Assembly (NCBI RefSeq): GCF_900129925.1
Contig: NZ_FQXI01000001.1
Location: 1 to 64,000 of the forward strand
Length of the DNA: 64,000 bases
Direction of reading: 5' to 3'
Source of the DNA: Anaerosphaera aminiphila DSM 21120
GTDB taxonomy: Bacteria > Bacillota > Clostridia > Tissierellales > Peptoniphilaceae
Below, one piece after another: positions 35,050 through 43,451 of this stretch (positions are counted from its first letter, which is position 1; each line of letters begins with the position of its first letter). The notes below the pieces were generated by a model. The model searched no databases. It had not been told where the DNA came from and saw only the letters and a program-made list of their open reading frames with translations. Made by a program: the position numbers and the translations under genes.

Positions 35050-35886
35050 TTGAAATTTGAATTTTCGTTAGCTCAACTAACAGTATTGCATACCTCCCCA
35101 GTTGAAATAGCAAAGATAGCAGCAAATTGTGGATATGACTATGTTAGTTTAAGACAAATATATATGGGCCTAAGCGATGAAGTAAAATATGATTTAAAAA
35201 AAGATAAAAAGCTTATGAAAGAAGTTAAAGAAGTATTAAATAGTACTGGTTTAAAAGTATTAGATATCGAACTTGCTAGAATTTATGATGGTATGGATGT
35301 TAGAGAATATGAAGGTGCAATGGAAGTTGCAGCAGAATTAAATGCAAAACATATTTTAAGTAGCATTTGGACTGATAAAAAAGGTTACTATATAGAAAAG
35401 TTTAACGAACTATGCGAACTTGCAGCTAAGTATAATTTGACAGTGGATTTAGAGTATGTGCCTATAGCAGGAGTAAAAAATTTAAAGGAAACTTTGGAAG
35501 TTCTTGATAATACTAATGCTGATAATGCAGGTATTATGATTGATACTCATCACGTTCATAGGGCAAAAGACGATCCTAAAATGCTTAGGTCTATACCTGA
35601 AAAGTATTTTCACTTTGCTCACATCTGTGATGCCTGTAAAGACATTCCAAGTGATGAAGAAGAAATGACTAGAATTTTAAGAGAAGAAAGATTGTATTTA
35701 GGAGAAGGCGGTATTGAAATTAAAGACATTTTAAATAATATGCCAATAGTTCCATATTCAATAGAACTTCCAAATTTGAAGAAAGTTGCAGAATATGGGT
35801 ATGAAGAACATGCTAAGAGATGTATTGAAACAGCAAGAGATTATTGTGAAAAATACGTCACTGGCAGAGAGTATGCAACTATTTAG
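35050..35886 (+). CDS. Xylose isomerase-like TIM barrel (sugar phosphate isomerase/epimerase family)
   Basis: About 278 residues, family AP_endonuc_2. Metal ligands are placed as expected for the fold: E in TVDLEYVP, D and H in MIDTHHVHRAKDD, H in FHFAHICDA and E in PYSIELPN. Relatives include IolE (2-keto-myo-inositol dehydratase), IolI and 3-dehydroshikimate dehydratase, so isomerase or dehydratase activity on a keto-acid or keto-polyol is likely. TTG at 35050 is preferred, with AAGGTGAT ahead of it; the frame could open at GTG 35041, but that GTG is part of the ribosome site. Confidence 0.82.
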   Translation: MKFEFSLAQLTVLHTSPVEIAKIAANCGYDYVSLRQIYMGLSDEVKYDLKKDKKLMKEVKEVLNSTGLKVLDIELARIYDGMDVREYEGAMEVAAELNAKHILSSIWTDKKGYYIEKFNELCELAAKYNLTVDLEYVPIAGVKNLKETLEVLDNTNADNAGIMIDTHHVHRAKDDPKMLRSIPEKYFHFAHICDACKDIPSDEEEMTRILREERLYLGEGGIEIKDILNNMPIVPYSIELPNLKKVAEYGYEEHAKRCIETARDYCEKYVTGREYATI

Positions 35887-35897
35887 GAGGTGGATAA

Positions 35898-36839
35898 ATG
35901 CAAAAAGTTACAATTTGTGAAGTGGGACTAAGAGATGGCTTACAAAATGAGAAGACTATTTTAAAGACTGAAGATAAAATAAAATTGTTAAATGAAATTA
36001 CTGATGCCGGTTATAAAATAATTGAAGTTGGGTCTTTTGTAAATCCAAAGGCAGTTCCACAAATGGCAGACACTGATGAATTATTTAAAAGAGCTGATTT
36101 AAATCCTGAAGTTGAGTATAGAGCACTAATTGCAAATTTAAAAGGTGTAGAGAGAGCTATTGCCTGTGGATGTAAAAAAGTAAAGTTAAATGTTTCAGCT
36201 AGTAGAGCTCATAATCTTGCCAATTTAAATATGACACCTGAAGAAAGTGTAGCTGGATTTAAAAGTTGTGTAGAACTTGCAGAAGAAAATAATATTGGAA
36301 TTTCCGGATCTATTTCAATGCCCTTTGGATCTCCTTGGGATAGTGAAATACCTATAGAAGATGTGAAAAAAATCATAGAAGCCTATATAGATGTGGGAAT
36401 AAGAGAAATTTCTCTGTCTGATGCAGCTGGTGTTGCTTATCCTAGTCAAGTTTATAACATTAGTAAACTTGTAAAAAAAGAATATCCTGAAGTTAAGTGG
36501 ATTTTACACTTCCATAATACAAGAGGGCTTGCAATTGCAAATATTTTAGCTGGAATGGAAGCGGGTGTTGATTGTTTTGATACTGCATTTGCAGGACTGG
36601 GTGGTTGTCCTTTCGTTCCTGGAGCAGCCGGCAATATATCTTCTGAAGATGTACTTCACATGCTGGAGTTAATGGATATTGAAACAGATATTAACTTGGA
36701 TAAAGTTATAGAAATAGGAAAAGAAGTAGTTTCCCTAGTAAATCATCAAACTGACAGTTATATATTAAAAGCTGGCAAGGCAAAAGACTTAATAAAGGAA
36801 CTACCAACAAAACAAGGTAAAAATAATACGACGAAGTAA
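35898..36839 (+). CDS. HMG-CoA lyase-like enzyme (YngG-type, DRE-TIM metallolyase)
   Basis: A 313-residue lyase. EVGLRDGLQNEKTIL holds the metal-binding aspartate, HFHNTRG the metal histidines, and AFAGLGGCPFVPGAAGN the catalytic cysteine loop characteristic of HMG-CoA lyase, not of isopropylmalate or citramalate synthases. It should cleave a 3-hydroxy-3-substituted acyl-CoA or similar compound into acetyl-CoA plus a keto acid. It is the last gene of the island, before a 40-base palindromic terminator. With the acylating dehydrogenase it puts CoA esters at the end of the pathway. Confidence 0.85.
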   Translation: MQKVTICEVGLRDGLQNEKTILKTEDKIKLLNEITDAGYKIIEVGSFVNPKAVPQMADTDELFKRADLNPEVEYRALIANLKGVERAIACGCKKVKLNVSASRAHNLANLNMTPEESVAGFKSCVELAEENNIGISGSISMPFGSPWDSEIPIEDVKKIIEAYIDVGIREISLSDAAGVAYPSQVYNISKLVKKEYPEVKWILHFHNTRGLAIANILAGMEAGVDCFDTAFAGLGGCPFVPGAAGNISSEDVLHMLELMDIETDINLDKVIEIGKEVVSLVNHQTDSYILKAGKAKDLIKELPTKQGKNNTTK

Positions 36840-36840
36840 A

Positions 36841-36887
36841 TAATAGCAGGGCTTATTAAATTTAATAAGCCCTGCTATTAAGTTTTT
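36841..36887 (+). terminator. Terminator of the catabolic operon
   Basis: A perfect 40-base palindrome (20-base-pair inverted repeat, TAATAGCAGGGCTTATTAAA and its complement) at 36841-36880, followed by AGTTTTT. Confidence 0.92.
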
Positions 36888-37009
36888 ATGTATAAAAAAG
36901 ATATCTTAAATTTATAATTCTTGACTTTAAAGCGGGACACTGTTAATATATTAATGAATAATTAACTAAGTAAAAGTTTGTTTTATCTTTACAATATATG
37001 GAGGTTTTT

Positions 37010-37496
37010 ATGAAGGTATCTATTGTATTAGGTAGTATTAGGTAGTATTAGTGATAAAAGAATTAGTGATGAAATCGTTTTGGTTTTAGATGAATTTGGA
37101 GTAGATTATGAAATTGAAGTTATATCTGCCCATAGAACACCCCTTAGAGCTTATGAGTTTTCAAGAGGAGCAGTGGAAAGAGGAGTCGGAGTAATTATAT
37201 CTATTGCTGGAAAAGCAGCCCATTTAGGTGGAGTAATAGCTGCAAATACAACTCTCCCAGTTATAGGAGTGCCGGTAAAATCGTCAACACTAGATGGTTT
37301 GGATGCCCTTTTAGCTACTGTACAAATGCCCTCTGGAGTACCTGTTGCTACTGTGGCAATTGACGGAGGAAAAAACGCTGCATTACTAGCTGTTCAAATA
37401 TTAGCTGTAAGTAACGATGATTTAAGAGATAAATTAACTAATTACAAAAAGAAGCTAGAAGAAGACGTTAAAAAAATGAACGAACAGTTAAAGTAA
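37010..37496 (+). pseudogene. purE: purE (N5-carboxyaminoimidazole ribonucleotide mutase) frameshifted by a 10-bp duplication
   Basis: GGAGG precedes ATG 37010, and the frame reads MKVSIVLGSIR then stops at 37043-37045. The rest of PurE (ISDKRISDEIV, SAHRTP, GKAAHLGGVIA, LPVIGVPV) continues in another frame from 37047 to 37496. Removing one copy of the duplicated 10 bases restores MKVSIVLGSISDKR and a normal protein of about 158 residues. As written, the conserved GSxSD substrate-binding loop is split, and no start codon with a ribosome site serves the downstream frame. It is either a recent mutation, a reversible slippage state, or an assembly error. Confidence 0.85.
37028..37050 (+). repeat. 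10-bp tandem duplication disrupting purE
   Basis: TTAGGTAGTA occurs at 37028-37037 and again at 37038-37047, followed by a partial third unit TTAG. The unit length is not a multiple of three, so gain or loss of one copy switches the purE frame. Confidence 0.9.
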
Positions 37497-37510
37497 TAGG
37501 AGGGATATCC

Positions 37511-37828
37511 ATGATTCATGATTCAAAAATAAAAAGTGAACAAACCGATAAGTTATTTGAGGCTATTTTAACCTTAGAAACTGTAGAAGATTGTTATAGA
37601 TTCTTTGAAGATATTTGTACGGTAAAGGAAATACAAGCAATTTCTCAAAGGTTGCAAGTTGTAAAATTGCTTATTAAGAATAAAACATACCATGAGATAG
37701 AAACAGAAACTGGAGCTAGTACAGCTACTATTTCAAGAATTAATAGATCTTTAAATTATGGTTCAGACGGTTATAAGTTGGTATTAGAAAGACTTAATTT
37801 CATCAATGAAGAAGATAACGATAAATAA
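37511..37828 (+). CDS. TrpR-like YerC/YecD family DNA-binding protein
   Basis: A 105-residue protein with the TrpR-like helix-turn-helix: LTLETVEDCYRFFEDICTVK, IQAISQRLQVVKLLIKNKTY and the recognition helix TGASTATISRINRSLNYG. The YerC family is widespread in Bacillota, and the regulon is poorly known. It lacks a recognisable tryptophan pocket assignment. GGAGGG precedes the start, and it follows purE by 14 bases. A shared terminator separates it from the convergent rqcH. Confidence 0.88.
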   Translation: MIHDSKIKSEQTDKLFEAILTLETVEDCYRFFEDICTVKEIQAISQRLQVVKLLIKNKTYHEIETETGASTATISRINRSLNYGSDGYKLVLERLNFINEEDNDK

Positions 37829-37874
37829 AAATACAAGCAAAACTTTTTTAAAGAGTTTTGCTTGTATTTTTTTC
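37827..37874. terminator. Bidirectional terminator between yerC and rqcH
   Basis: An 18-base-pair perfect stem (37827-37844 with 37854-37871) flanked by A- and T-runs on both sides. Confidence 0.88.
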
Positions 37875-39617
37875 ATAGTTTTCATAGTCAGATAAATTTT
37901 TACTACTTATAATAATGCTGTTGTAATTAACATATGATACTAATCCTGGAATTTTAGAAGGATGTCTCTTAACATTTTTTTTAAGTGTATAGTCTACAAT
38001 TATATTGTCGGAGTTTTTAAGAGAGCTGTTATATGCAGCTATTGTAGCTGCTTCTTCTATTGATTTCTCTGTAAATTCTCGTCCGTCTTCTTTTAAAATT
38101 ACGTGGGAACCAGGAGCATCTTTTACGTGAAACCACATATCATTTTTATTTGCAAATTTCAGTGTCAGTTCTTCATTTTGTCTGTTATTTTTACCAGCAT
38201 AAATTTTAAATGAGTCAGTGGAATTATATTCTAAAGACTTTATTTTTTGTACCTTATTTTTCTTTTGTTTATAGTTCTTTTTAATATAGCCCATTTCAAC
38301 TAATTCTTCTCTAATTTCTTCTAAATCTGCACTTGTTTCAGAGAGTTCAATATTTAGAAGGACACTATTTAAATATTTTATAGTATTTTTGTTATTTTCT
38401 ATTTCAATATTTAACTTATTCACAGCAGTTTTAAGCTTTGAATATTTTTTATAGTATTTATTTGCATTTTCTTGAGCTGAGAGCTTTTCATCTAGAGGAA
38501 TATTTAATGGTTCCATTTCATTGTAAAAGTTTTCTAAAGATATGTTGTCAATTCCCTTATCTATTTTATAGTAGTTTGAAGAAATTAAATCTGCATATAT
38601 TTTATATTTGTCTCTATCAAATGCATCCTCTAACTCTTGAGATTGCTTAGAGAGTTTATTTTTAGCTCTATCTAAGTGATTTTTAACAACTTTTTTTATA
38701 GAACTACTTTTTTCATTTAAGTTTTGAGATTTTTCTCTTTTAATGTAAAACTCATCTAATAATTCTGAAATTGAAGAAAAGAATTTTTTTTCAGAATTAG
38801 GGTACATCATTAAATCAATAGAAGAAAAATCTATAATATTCTCATTGTCTATAATAGCCGTGGGTTTAAACTCATTAGCATTAAGACTACTAACTATGGA
38901 TTTAAAGGCATCATATAATTTGCCAAGGGAATCCTCATCTAAACTGGAAATAGCTCTATCTTCATCTAAATTAGCTCTATATGCAGTCTCTCTCGCAATG
39001 AGAGGGCTAATACCTGTAAAAGTATTTACAAGGTTATTTTTTATAGATTTATTAATTTCAAAAGACTTAAAAGACTTATCTAAAGTTTCAAAACATAGAG
39101 GATTTTCTTTAGTAGAAATTAAACTTTCATCATAAATTAATCCGGGAAGGATTTCCCTCACTCTACTAATAAAGGAGTTAACTCTTTTAATTGAGTCATA
39201 TATTTTTTTAGTGTCAGATTCAATTAAAATAATATTTGAATGTTTTCCCATTATTTCAACAATAAGAGATTTTTGAAGGTCATCTCCCAGTTCGTTTTTT
39301 GATAAAAAATTAATTTTTAAAATTCTATCCATTTTATATTGTTCAAAACTTAAAACCCTTGAATTTTCTAAATGTTTTCTAAGCAGCATACAAAATGTTG
39401 GGGGAGATTTAGGATTTTCAAAAGTTTGATTTGTTAAATAAACTCTGGGATTGTTACTTGTTGCACTTAATAATAATTTGTATTTGCCAGTATAATTTCT
39501 TAAATTGAGAACTATTTCTTCTTTAGAGGGCTGATATATTTTTTCTACTCTAGCACCAGTTAAGTTAGAGTTTAGTTCTTCAATAACGGACTTTAAAACT
39601 GTTCCATCATAAGCCAT
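37848..39617 (-). CDS. rqcH: Rqc2/NEMF-family ribosome quality-control protein RqcH (NFACT)
   Basis: A 589-residue protein with the NFACT order: NFACT-N (1-200, MAYDGTVLKSVIEELNSNL), helix-hairpin-helix region, long coiled coil (about 300-440, with lysine/glutamate repeats) and NFACT-R (DMWFHVKDAPGSHVIL, about 505-560). RqcH binds stalled 50S-peptidyl-tRNA and adds C-terminal alanine tails. Older annotation calls it fibronectin-binding protein FbpA. AGGTGA precedes the ATG. Length and domains are normal. Confidence 0.93.
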   Translation of the reverse strand: MAYDGTVLKSVIEELNSNLTGARVEKIYQPSKEEIVLNLRNYTGKYKLLLSATSNNPRVYLTNQTFENPKSPPTFCMLLRKHLENSRVLSFEQYKMDRILKINFLSKNELGDDLQKSLIVEIMGKHSNIILIESDTKKIYDSIKRVNSFISRVREILPGLIYDESLISTKENPLCFETLDKSFKSFEINKSIKNNLVNTFTGISPLIARETAYRANLDEDRAISSLDEDSLGKLYDAFKSIVSSLNANEFKPTAIIDNENIIDFSSIDLMMYPNSEKKFFSSISELLDEFYIKREKSQNLNEKSSSIKKVVKNHLDRAKNKLSKQSQELEDAFDRDKYKIYADLISSNYYKIDKGIDNISLENFYNEMEPLNIPLDEKLSAQENANKYYKKYSKLKTAVNKLNIEIENNKNTIKYLNSVLLNIELSETSADLEEIREELVEMGYIKKNYKQKKNKVQKIKSLEYNSTDSFKIYAGKNNRQNEELTLKFANKNDMWFHVKDAPGSHVILKEDGREFTEKSIEEAATIAAYNSSLKNSDNIIVDYTLKKNVKRHPSKIPGLVSYVNYNSIIISSKNLSDYENYEKNTSKTL

Positions 39618-39639
39618 TTATTTCACCTACTTCTTCACA

Positions 39640-39648
39640 ATTATAGCA
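39640..39648 (-). promoter_or_regulatory. Extended -10 promoter of rqcH
   Basis: On the minus strand TGCTATAAT lies about 23 bases before the rqcH start. The -35 is not convincing. Confidence 0.35.
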
Positions 39649-39768
39649 TATCTGAGAAAACATAAAAATTAATTATTAAAATTTGATATAATAAATTTAA
39701 TAAATTTGTAAAAGATAACTAAGATTTATGTTGAAGATATTTGTTACTATGATTATGGAGGAAATAAT

Positions 39769-40473
39769 ATGCAAAAATATAAAATACTTGTAGCGGAAGA
39801 TGATAAGGCAATAAGAGATTCAATAGGGATTTATTTAACTAATTCTAATTATGATGTTGTATATGCAGAAAATGGCAAGGAAGCTATAGAAAAATTTCAA
39901 AGTGAAAAAATAGATTTAGTAATTATGGATTTAATGATGCCTGAAATGAGTGGAGAAGAGGCAATAATAAAGCTAAGAGAAAAAAGCTTCGTTCCAATTA
40001 TTATTCTTTCAGCAAAATCTGAAGATTATGATAAAGTCATAGGTTTAAACATTGGTGCAGATGATTACATAGTAAAACCTTTTAATCCCCTTGAATTAAT
40101 GGCAAGAGTAAATTCAAATATTAGAAGGCTTTACCAATATCAAAGTTCCGGTGAAAACTCTGAGTCAATTGAAATTGGAGGAATAAAACTAAATACAATG
40201 GAAAAAAACGTTTATGTGGATGGTGAAAAAGTTTCTCTTACATCATTAGAGTATAAAATACTTGAACTTTTAATGGAAAATCCAAACAGAGTGTTTTCTA
40301 TAGATGAAATCTACGAAAGAGTTTGGAATGAACCGGCTATTGAACCAAAGACTGTAACAGTACACATTAGAAGAATTAGAGAAAAAATTGAATTTGATCC
40401 TAAAAAACCACTTTACTTAAAAGTAGCTTGGGGACTTGGATATAAATTTGTAAATCCCAAGAGGAGGAATTGA
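39769..40473 (+). CDS. OmpR-family response regulator
   Basis: A 234-residue regulator with a receiver domain (acidic pocket EDD, phospho-acceptor D54 in LVIMDLMMPEMSG, K in YIVKPF) and a winged-helix output (about 135-232, with RVWNEPAIEPKTVTVHIRRI). It is followed two bases later by its histidine kinase. TATGGAGG precedes the start. VanR/PhoP-like architecture; the signal is unknown. Confidence 0.93.
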   Translation: MQKYKILVAEDDKAIRDSIGIYLTNSNYDVVYAENGKEAIEKFQSEKIDLVIMDLMMPEMSGEEAIIKLREKSFVPIIILSAKSEDYDKVIGLNIGADDYIVKPFNPLELMARVNSNIRRLYQYQSSGENSESIEIGGIKLNTMEKNVYVDGEKVSLTSLEYKILELLMENPNRVFSIDEIYERVWNEPAIEPKTVTVHIRRIREKIEFDPKKPLYLKVAWGLGYKFVNPKRRN

Positions 40474-40475
40474 AA

Positions 40476-42698
40476 ATGGACAAAGATATACATGAAGATG
40501 GTAATTTAAAAGATGACCTTCCTAGAGAAAAATTTTCCTTTAGGTATACTACAAGGGGAATTTGGCTTTTTATAATTATAATAAGTATGATTTCAATTTT
40601 AGGAACATTTTTTATGAAGAGCTTCGGAACAGATTTTTATGGAAGAGTTACCAAAGAAGAATTTTATTCAAATGAATTTAGAAATGAAATTATGAATATA
40701 AATAGTCGCAATGGATATAACTATAATAATGTTAATTTATTGGATTTTTATATTAGAAGTTATGGAATGTCCAACTACGAATTCACAAGGGAATTTAAAG
40801 AAAAATATCCAAATATTGTGGCTGTAAGAAATAATATAAGTGGAGAAATAGTAAGAACATTTAATGTTGATGAACTTGACTACTATAGAGATGATTACAA
40901 TGATGGCTCATATTCCTTTAATATAGATGTAACAGAAGAGCCAAACTATGTTTTAAAAAATAAGAGCAATTTAAATTATGGTGACAATGTAAATCCTCAA
41001 GATATAAAAATAAAATCTAATGAAATAGCCGTTAAGGGAATTTATGAAAATGGAAAAGTTACTTTTAACAATACAAATGCAAATGAAAATGTAAAGGAGG
41101 AAAGTAACAATAAACTATTTGAAACAGCTTTAAAGAATGCTACTGTAGATTATTTTTATTATAATAATGACGGAAATGAATATTTAAACTATGTTCAACA
41201 AAATAACGATAAAGTGAATTTTTGTTTTATATTGGATTTAAATTCAAATGTAGTAACAAATCTTGAGAATAACTACTATACTCAAGAGATGTTAATTCCT
41301 TCAATAGTAACAATTTTTATGTTGTCAATGTTTATAGTTGCAATTTTTGGAACAGTTACAAACTATAAAAAAGCAAAACAGGTTGAATTTTATGAAGGTA
41401 TTTCAAAATTTCCAATAGAAATTGTGTGGGTGCTATGGTTGCTTTTATTAGCAGGAGTAGGGTTGTTTACCAATGAATTTAGAATATCTCCTGACATTAC
41501 AGGAACTGTAATAATAGGTGCCGGACAATTTATTTTTACTTTCTTCTCCTCCATAGCGCTAGTATATTTAATTTTTGGAATAAAATCTATATACAATGAT
41601 GGGATGAAATCATTTCTAATACAAGAATCCATTACTGTTAAGATATGTAAGTGGTTTATAAATTTATTTAAGAGATTTTACCATAAGGTTAAAAATTATT
41701 TTGCAAGAATACTTGATAATTTAGAAATTTTAAACAAAAGACATATTACTATACTCTTTATCTCACTGATAATAGGAGGAGGAGTTGTAATATCTATTAC
41801 AACATATAACTCAACATTTTTAATAATTTTATGGATTATATTTATTACTATTGCTTTTAACTATGCTAAAAAATACTATGAAGATTTAATAAATATAAGT
41901 GAAACTTCAAAACTTATATCTAAAGGAAACTATGATATTAAAATTGATGAAAATACTACTAACTTTAAAGACATTGCACATAGTTTTAACACTATAGGAG
42001 ATAATTTAAATGAAGCTGTAGACAAGGCGATAAAATCCGAAAGATTAAAAAGTGAGTTAATTACAAATGTATCACATGATTTAAAAACTCCTTTAACTTC
42101 AATTATTAATTATTCTGAGTTAATAGTTGATGAAAAAAGCGACTTTGAAAAACAAAAAGAGTATGCAAAAGTAATTAATGAAAAGTCATTAAAACTAAAA
42201 AAATTAATAGAAGATTTATTTGAGGTGTCAAAAGTGACAAGTAATAATATAGAACTTCACATTGAAGAAATTGATTTTAAACAATTAGTAAATCAAATTG
42301 TAGGTGAATGGTTAGATAAATTTGAAGAAAAGAAATTGGATATTAATATAAGCATTACAGATAAGCCTGTTAGCTTGCAGTTAGACGGAAATAAAACCTC
42401 CAGAGTATTAGACAATTTATTTTCAAATATATATAAATATACCTTAGAAGGTACAAGAGTCTATATTGACCTAGATAAGAATAATACAACAACTCTAACT
42501 ATTAAAAATATTTCAAAATATGCACTTAATATTTCAGCAGATGAACTAATGGAGAGATTTACTAGGGGAGATAGTTCCAGAACTACTGAAGGTTCGGGAT
42601 TAGGTCTTTCAATAGCAAGCTCTCTAGTGGATGCACAGGGTGGAAGTTTTGAAATAGAAATTGATGGCGATTTATTTAAAACAATAATTGAATTTTAA
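40476..42698 (+). CDS. Large multi-pass sensor histidine kinase
   Basis: A 740-residue kinase. TM1 at about 29-46 is followed by a roughly 225-residue extracytoplasmic region, very rich in Asn and Tyr, then five more hydrophobic segments (about 275-293, 313-330, 345-370, 422-440 and 446-465), a HAMP-like stretch, HisKA (NVSHDLKTPLTSIINYSE, near 525) and HATPase (N box DNLFSNIYKY, G box GSGLGLSIASSL). ATG 40476 follows AGGAGG; the TTG at 40470 lies inside that site. The six-helix design is unusual beside the two-helix norm. Confidence 0.88.
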   Translation: MDKDIHEDGNLKDDLPREKFSFRYTTRGIWLFIIIISMISILGTFFMKSFGTDFYGRVTKEEFYSNEFRNEIMNINSRNGYNYNNVNLLDFYIRSYGMSNYEFTREFKEKYPNIVAVRNNISGEIVRTFNVDELDYYRDDYNDGSYSFNIDVTEEPNYVLKNKSNLNYGDNVNPQDIKIKSNEIAVKGIYENGKVTFNNTNANENVKEESNNKLFETALKNATVDYFYYNNDGNEYLNYVQQNNDKVNFCFILDLNSNVVTNLENNYYTQEMLIPSIVTIFMLSMFIVAIFGTVTNYKKAKQVEFYEGISKFPIEIVWVLWLLLLAGVGLFTNEFRISPDITGTVIIGAGQFIFTFFSSIALVYLIFGIKSIYNDGMKSFLIQESITVKICKWFINLFKRFYHKVKNYFARILDNLEILNKRHITILFISLIIGGGVVISITTYNSTFLIILWIIFITIAFNYAKKYYEDLINISETSKLISKGNYDIKIDENTTNFKDIAHSFNTIGDNLNEAVDKAIKSERLKSELITNVSHDLKTPLTSIINYSELIVDEKSDFEKQKEYAKVINEKSLKLKKLIEDLFEVSKVTSNNIELHIEEIDFKQLVNQIVGEWLDKFEEKKLDINISITDKPVSLQLDGNKTSRVLDNLFSNIYKYTLEGTRVYIDLDKNNTTTLTIKNISKYALNISADELMERFTRGDSSRTTEGSGLGLSIASSLVDAQGGSFEIEIDGDLFKTIIEF

Positions 42699-42704
42699 AA
42701 AATT

Positions 42705-42736
42705 AACCCCTAAATTTAACTATTTAGGGGTTTTGC
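42705..42736. terminator. Bidirectional terminator between kinase and flavin reductase genes
   Basis: AACCCCTAAAT at 42705-42715 pairs with ATTTAGGGGTT at 42722-42732, with T-runs in both directions. Confidence 0.85.
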
Positions 42737-42740
42737 TTTA

Positions 42741-43277
42741 CTATTCTATTATGTATGCATCTAAAATTTCGCCGTAGTAGGCAGTGTGGTAATCTCTATT
42801 TGAACCGTGATAAGAACTTTCAATATCTTCGGGATAGAAAGCTATTTTATCTTCTTTTGAAATACTTCCTTTATCCTGTTCTTGCCTATATATAACTTTG
42901 CACTCAAGTGTTAGTGGAAGTTCTTTAATGGCAGGAACGGAAATTGTATTAGAATCTTCAAGAGTTAACCCAAGTTCTTTTATTTTATCAGTATTGTATC
43001 CGGATTTTATACCACAAAATTTTAATATGTTCTTATCAAAATCTCCATAAGGTATATTCACTGTAAACTCAGGATTGTTGTCAAGTTGAAATTTAGTAAA
43101 TCTATTTTCTCTAATAAAAATAGTGAAGATTTTTTTATTCCACTCAATTCCCAACGTTCCCCAGGAAATCGTCATAGAATTTACTTTGTTATCAAATTTA
43201 GTAGTTATTAAAATTCCGCTTTTTAAAGAGTTAAAAATTTCACTTGAATGTTTAAAGGGTTCAATTTTTCTTTTCAT
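42741..43277 (-). CDS. Flavin reductase-like FMN-binding protein
   Basis: A 178-residue flavin_reduct/DIM6-NTAB family protein: the FMN-binding region GILITTKFDNKVNSMTISWG and IFTIFIRENRFTKFQLDNN with the split-barrel core. It may supply reduced flavin or act as a small flavoprotein oxidoreductase; the partner is unknown. It is a single gene between two two-component systems. GGGAGA precedes the ATG on the minus strand. Length is normal for the short clostridial members. Confidence 0.83.
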   Translation of the reverse strand: MKRKIEPFKHSSEIFNSLKSGILITTKFDNKVNSMTISWGTLGIEWNKKIFTIFIRENRFTKFQLDNNPEFTVNIPYGDFDKNILKFCGIKSGYNTDKIKELGLTLEDSNTISVPAIKELPLTLECKVIYRQEQDKGSISKEDKIAFYPEDIESSYHGSNRDYHTAYYGEILDAYIIE

Positions 43278-43407
43278 TTTCTACATCTCCCTATTAATAT
43301 TATTTGTTTAAATTATATCACAGATTTTATTTTTTATAGACAGTTCAACTTTTTTTCGTTTGAAAATCCAGCTTTAAACAGTTAATTTAAGTTAAATCAA
43401 TATCATA

Positions 43408-43436
43408 TTGTTATAAGTGTTGAAAAACTATATAAT
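43408..43436 (+). promoter_or_regulatory. Promoter of the RR-ABC-HK operon
   Basis: TTGTTA at 43408-43413, a 17-base spacer and TATAAT at 43431-43436, 15 bases before the response-regulator start. Confidence 0.6.
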
Positions 43437-43451
43437 AAATTTGGTGATAAT

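Noticed and set aside
35898-36839. Calling the last island gene a citramalate or isopropylmalate synthase
   Set aside because: The GLGGCP cysteine loop and RDGLQNE motif are those of HMG-CoA lyase, and no other synthase hallmarks occur.
37080-37496. Treating purE as a functional gene starting at TTG 37080
   Set aside because: That start lacks a ribosome site and would omit the GSxSD substrate loop; a full N-terminus exists upstream in another frame.
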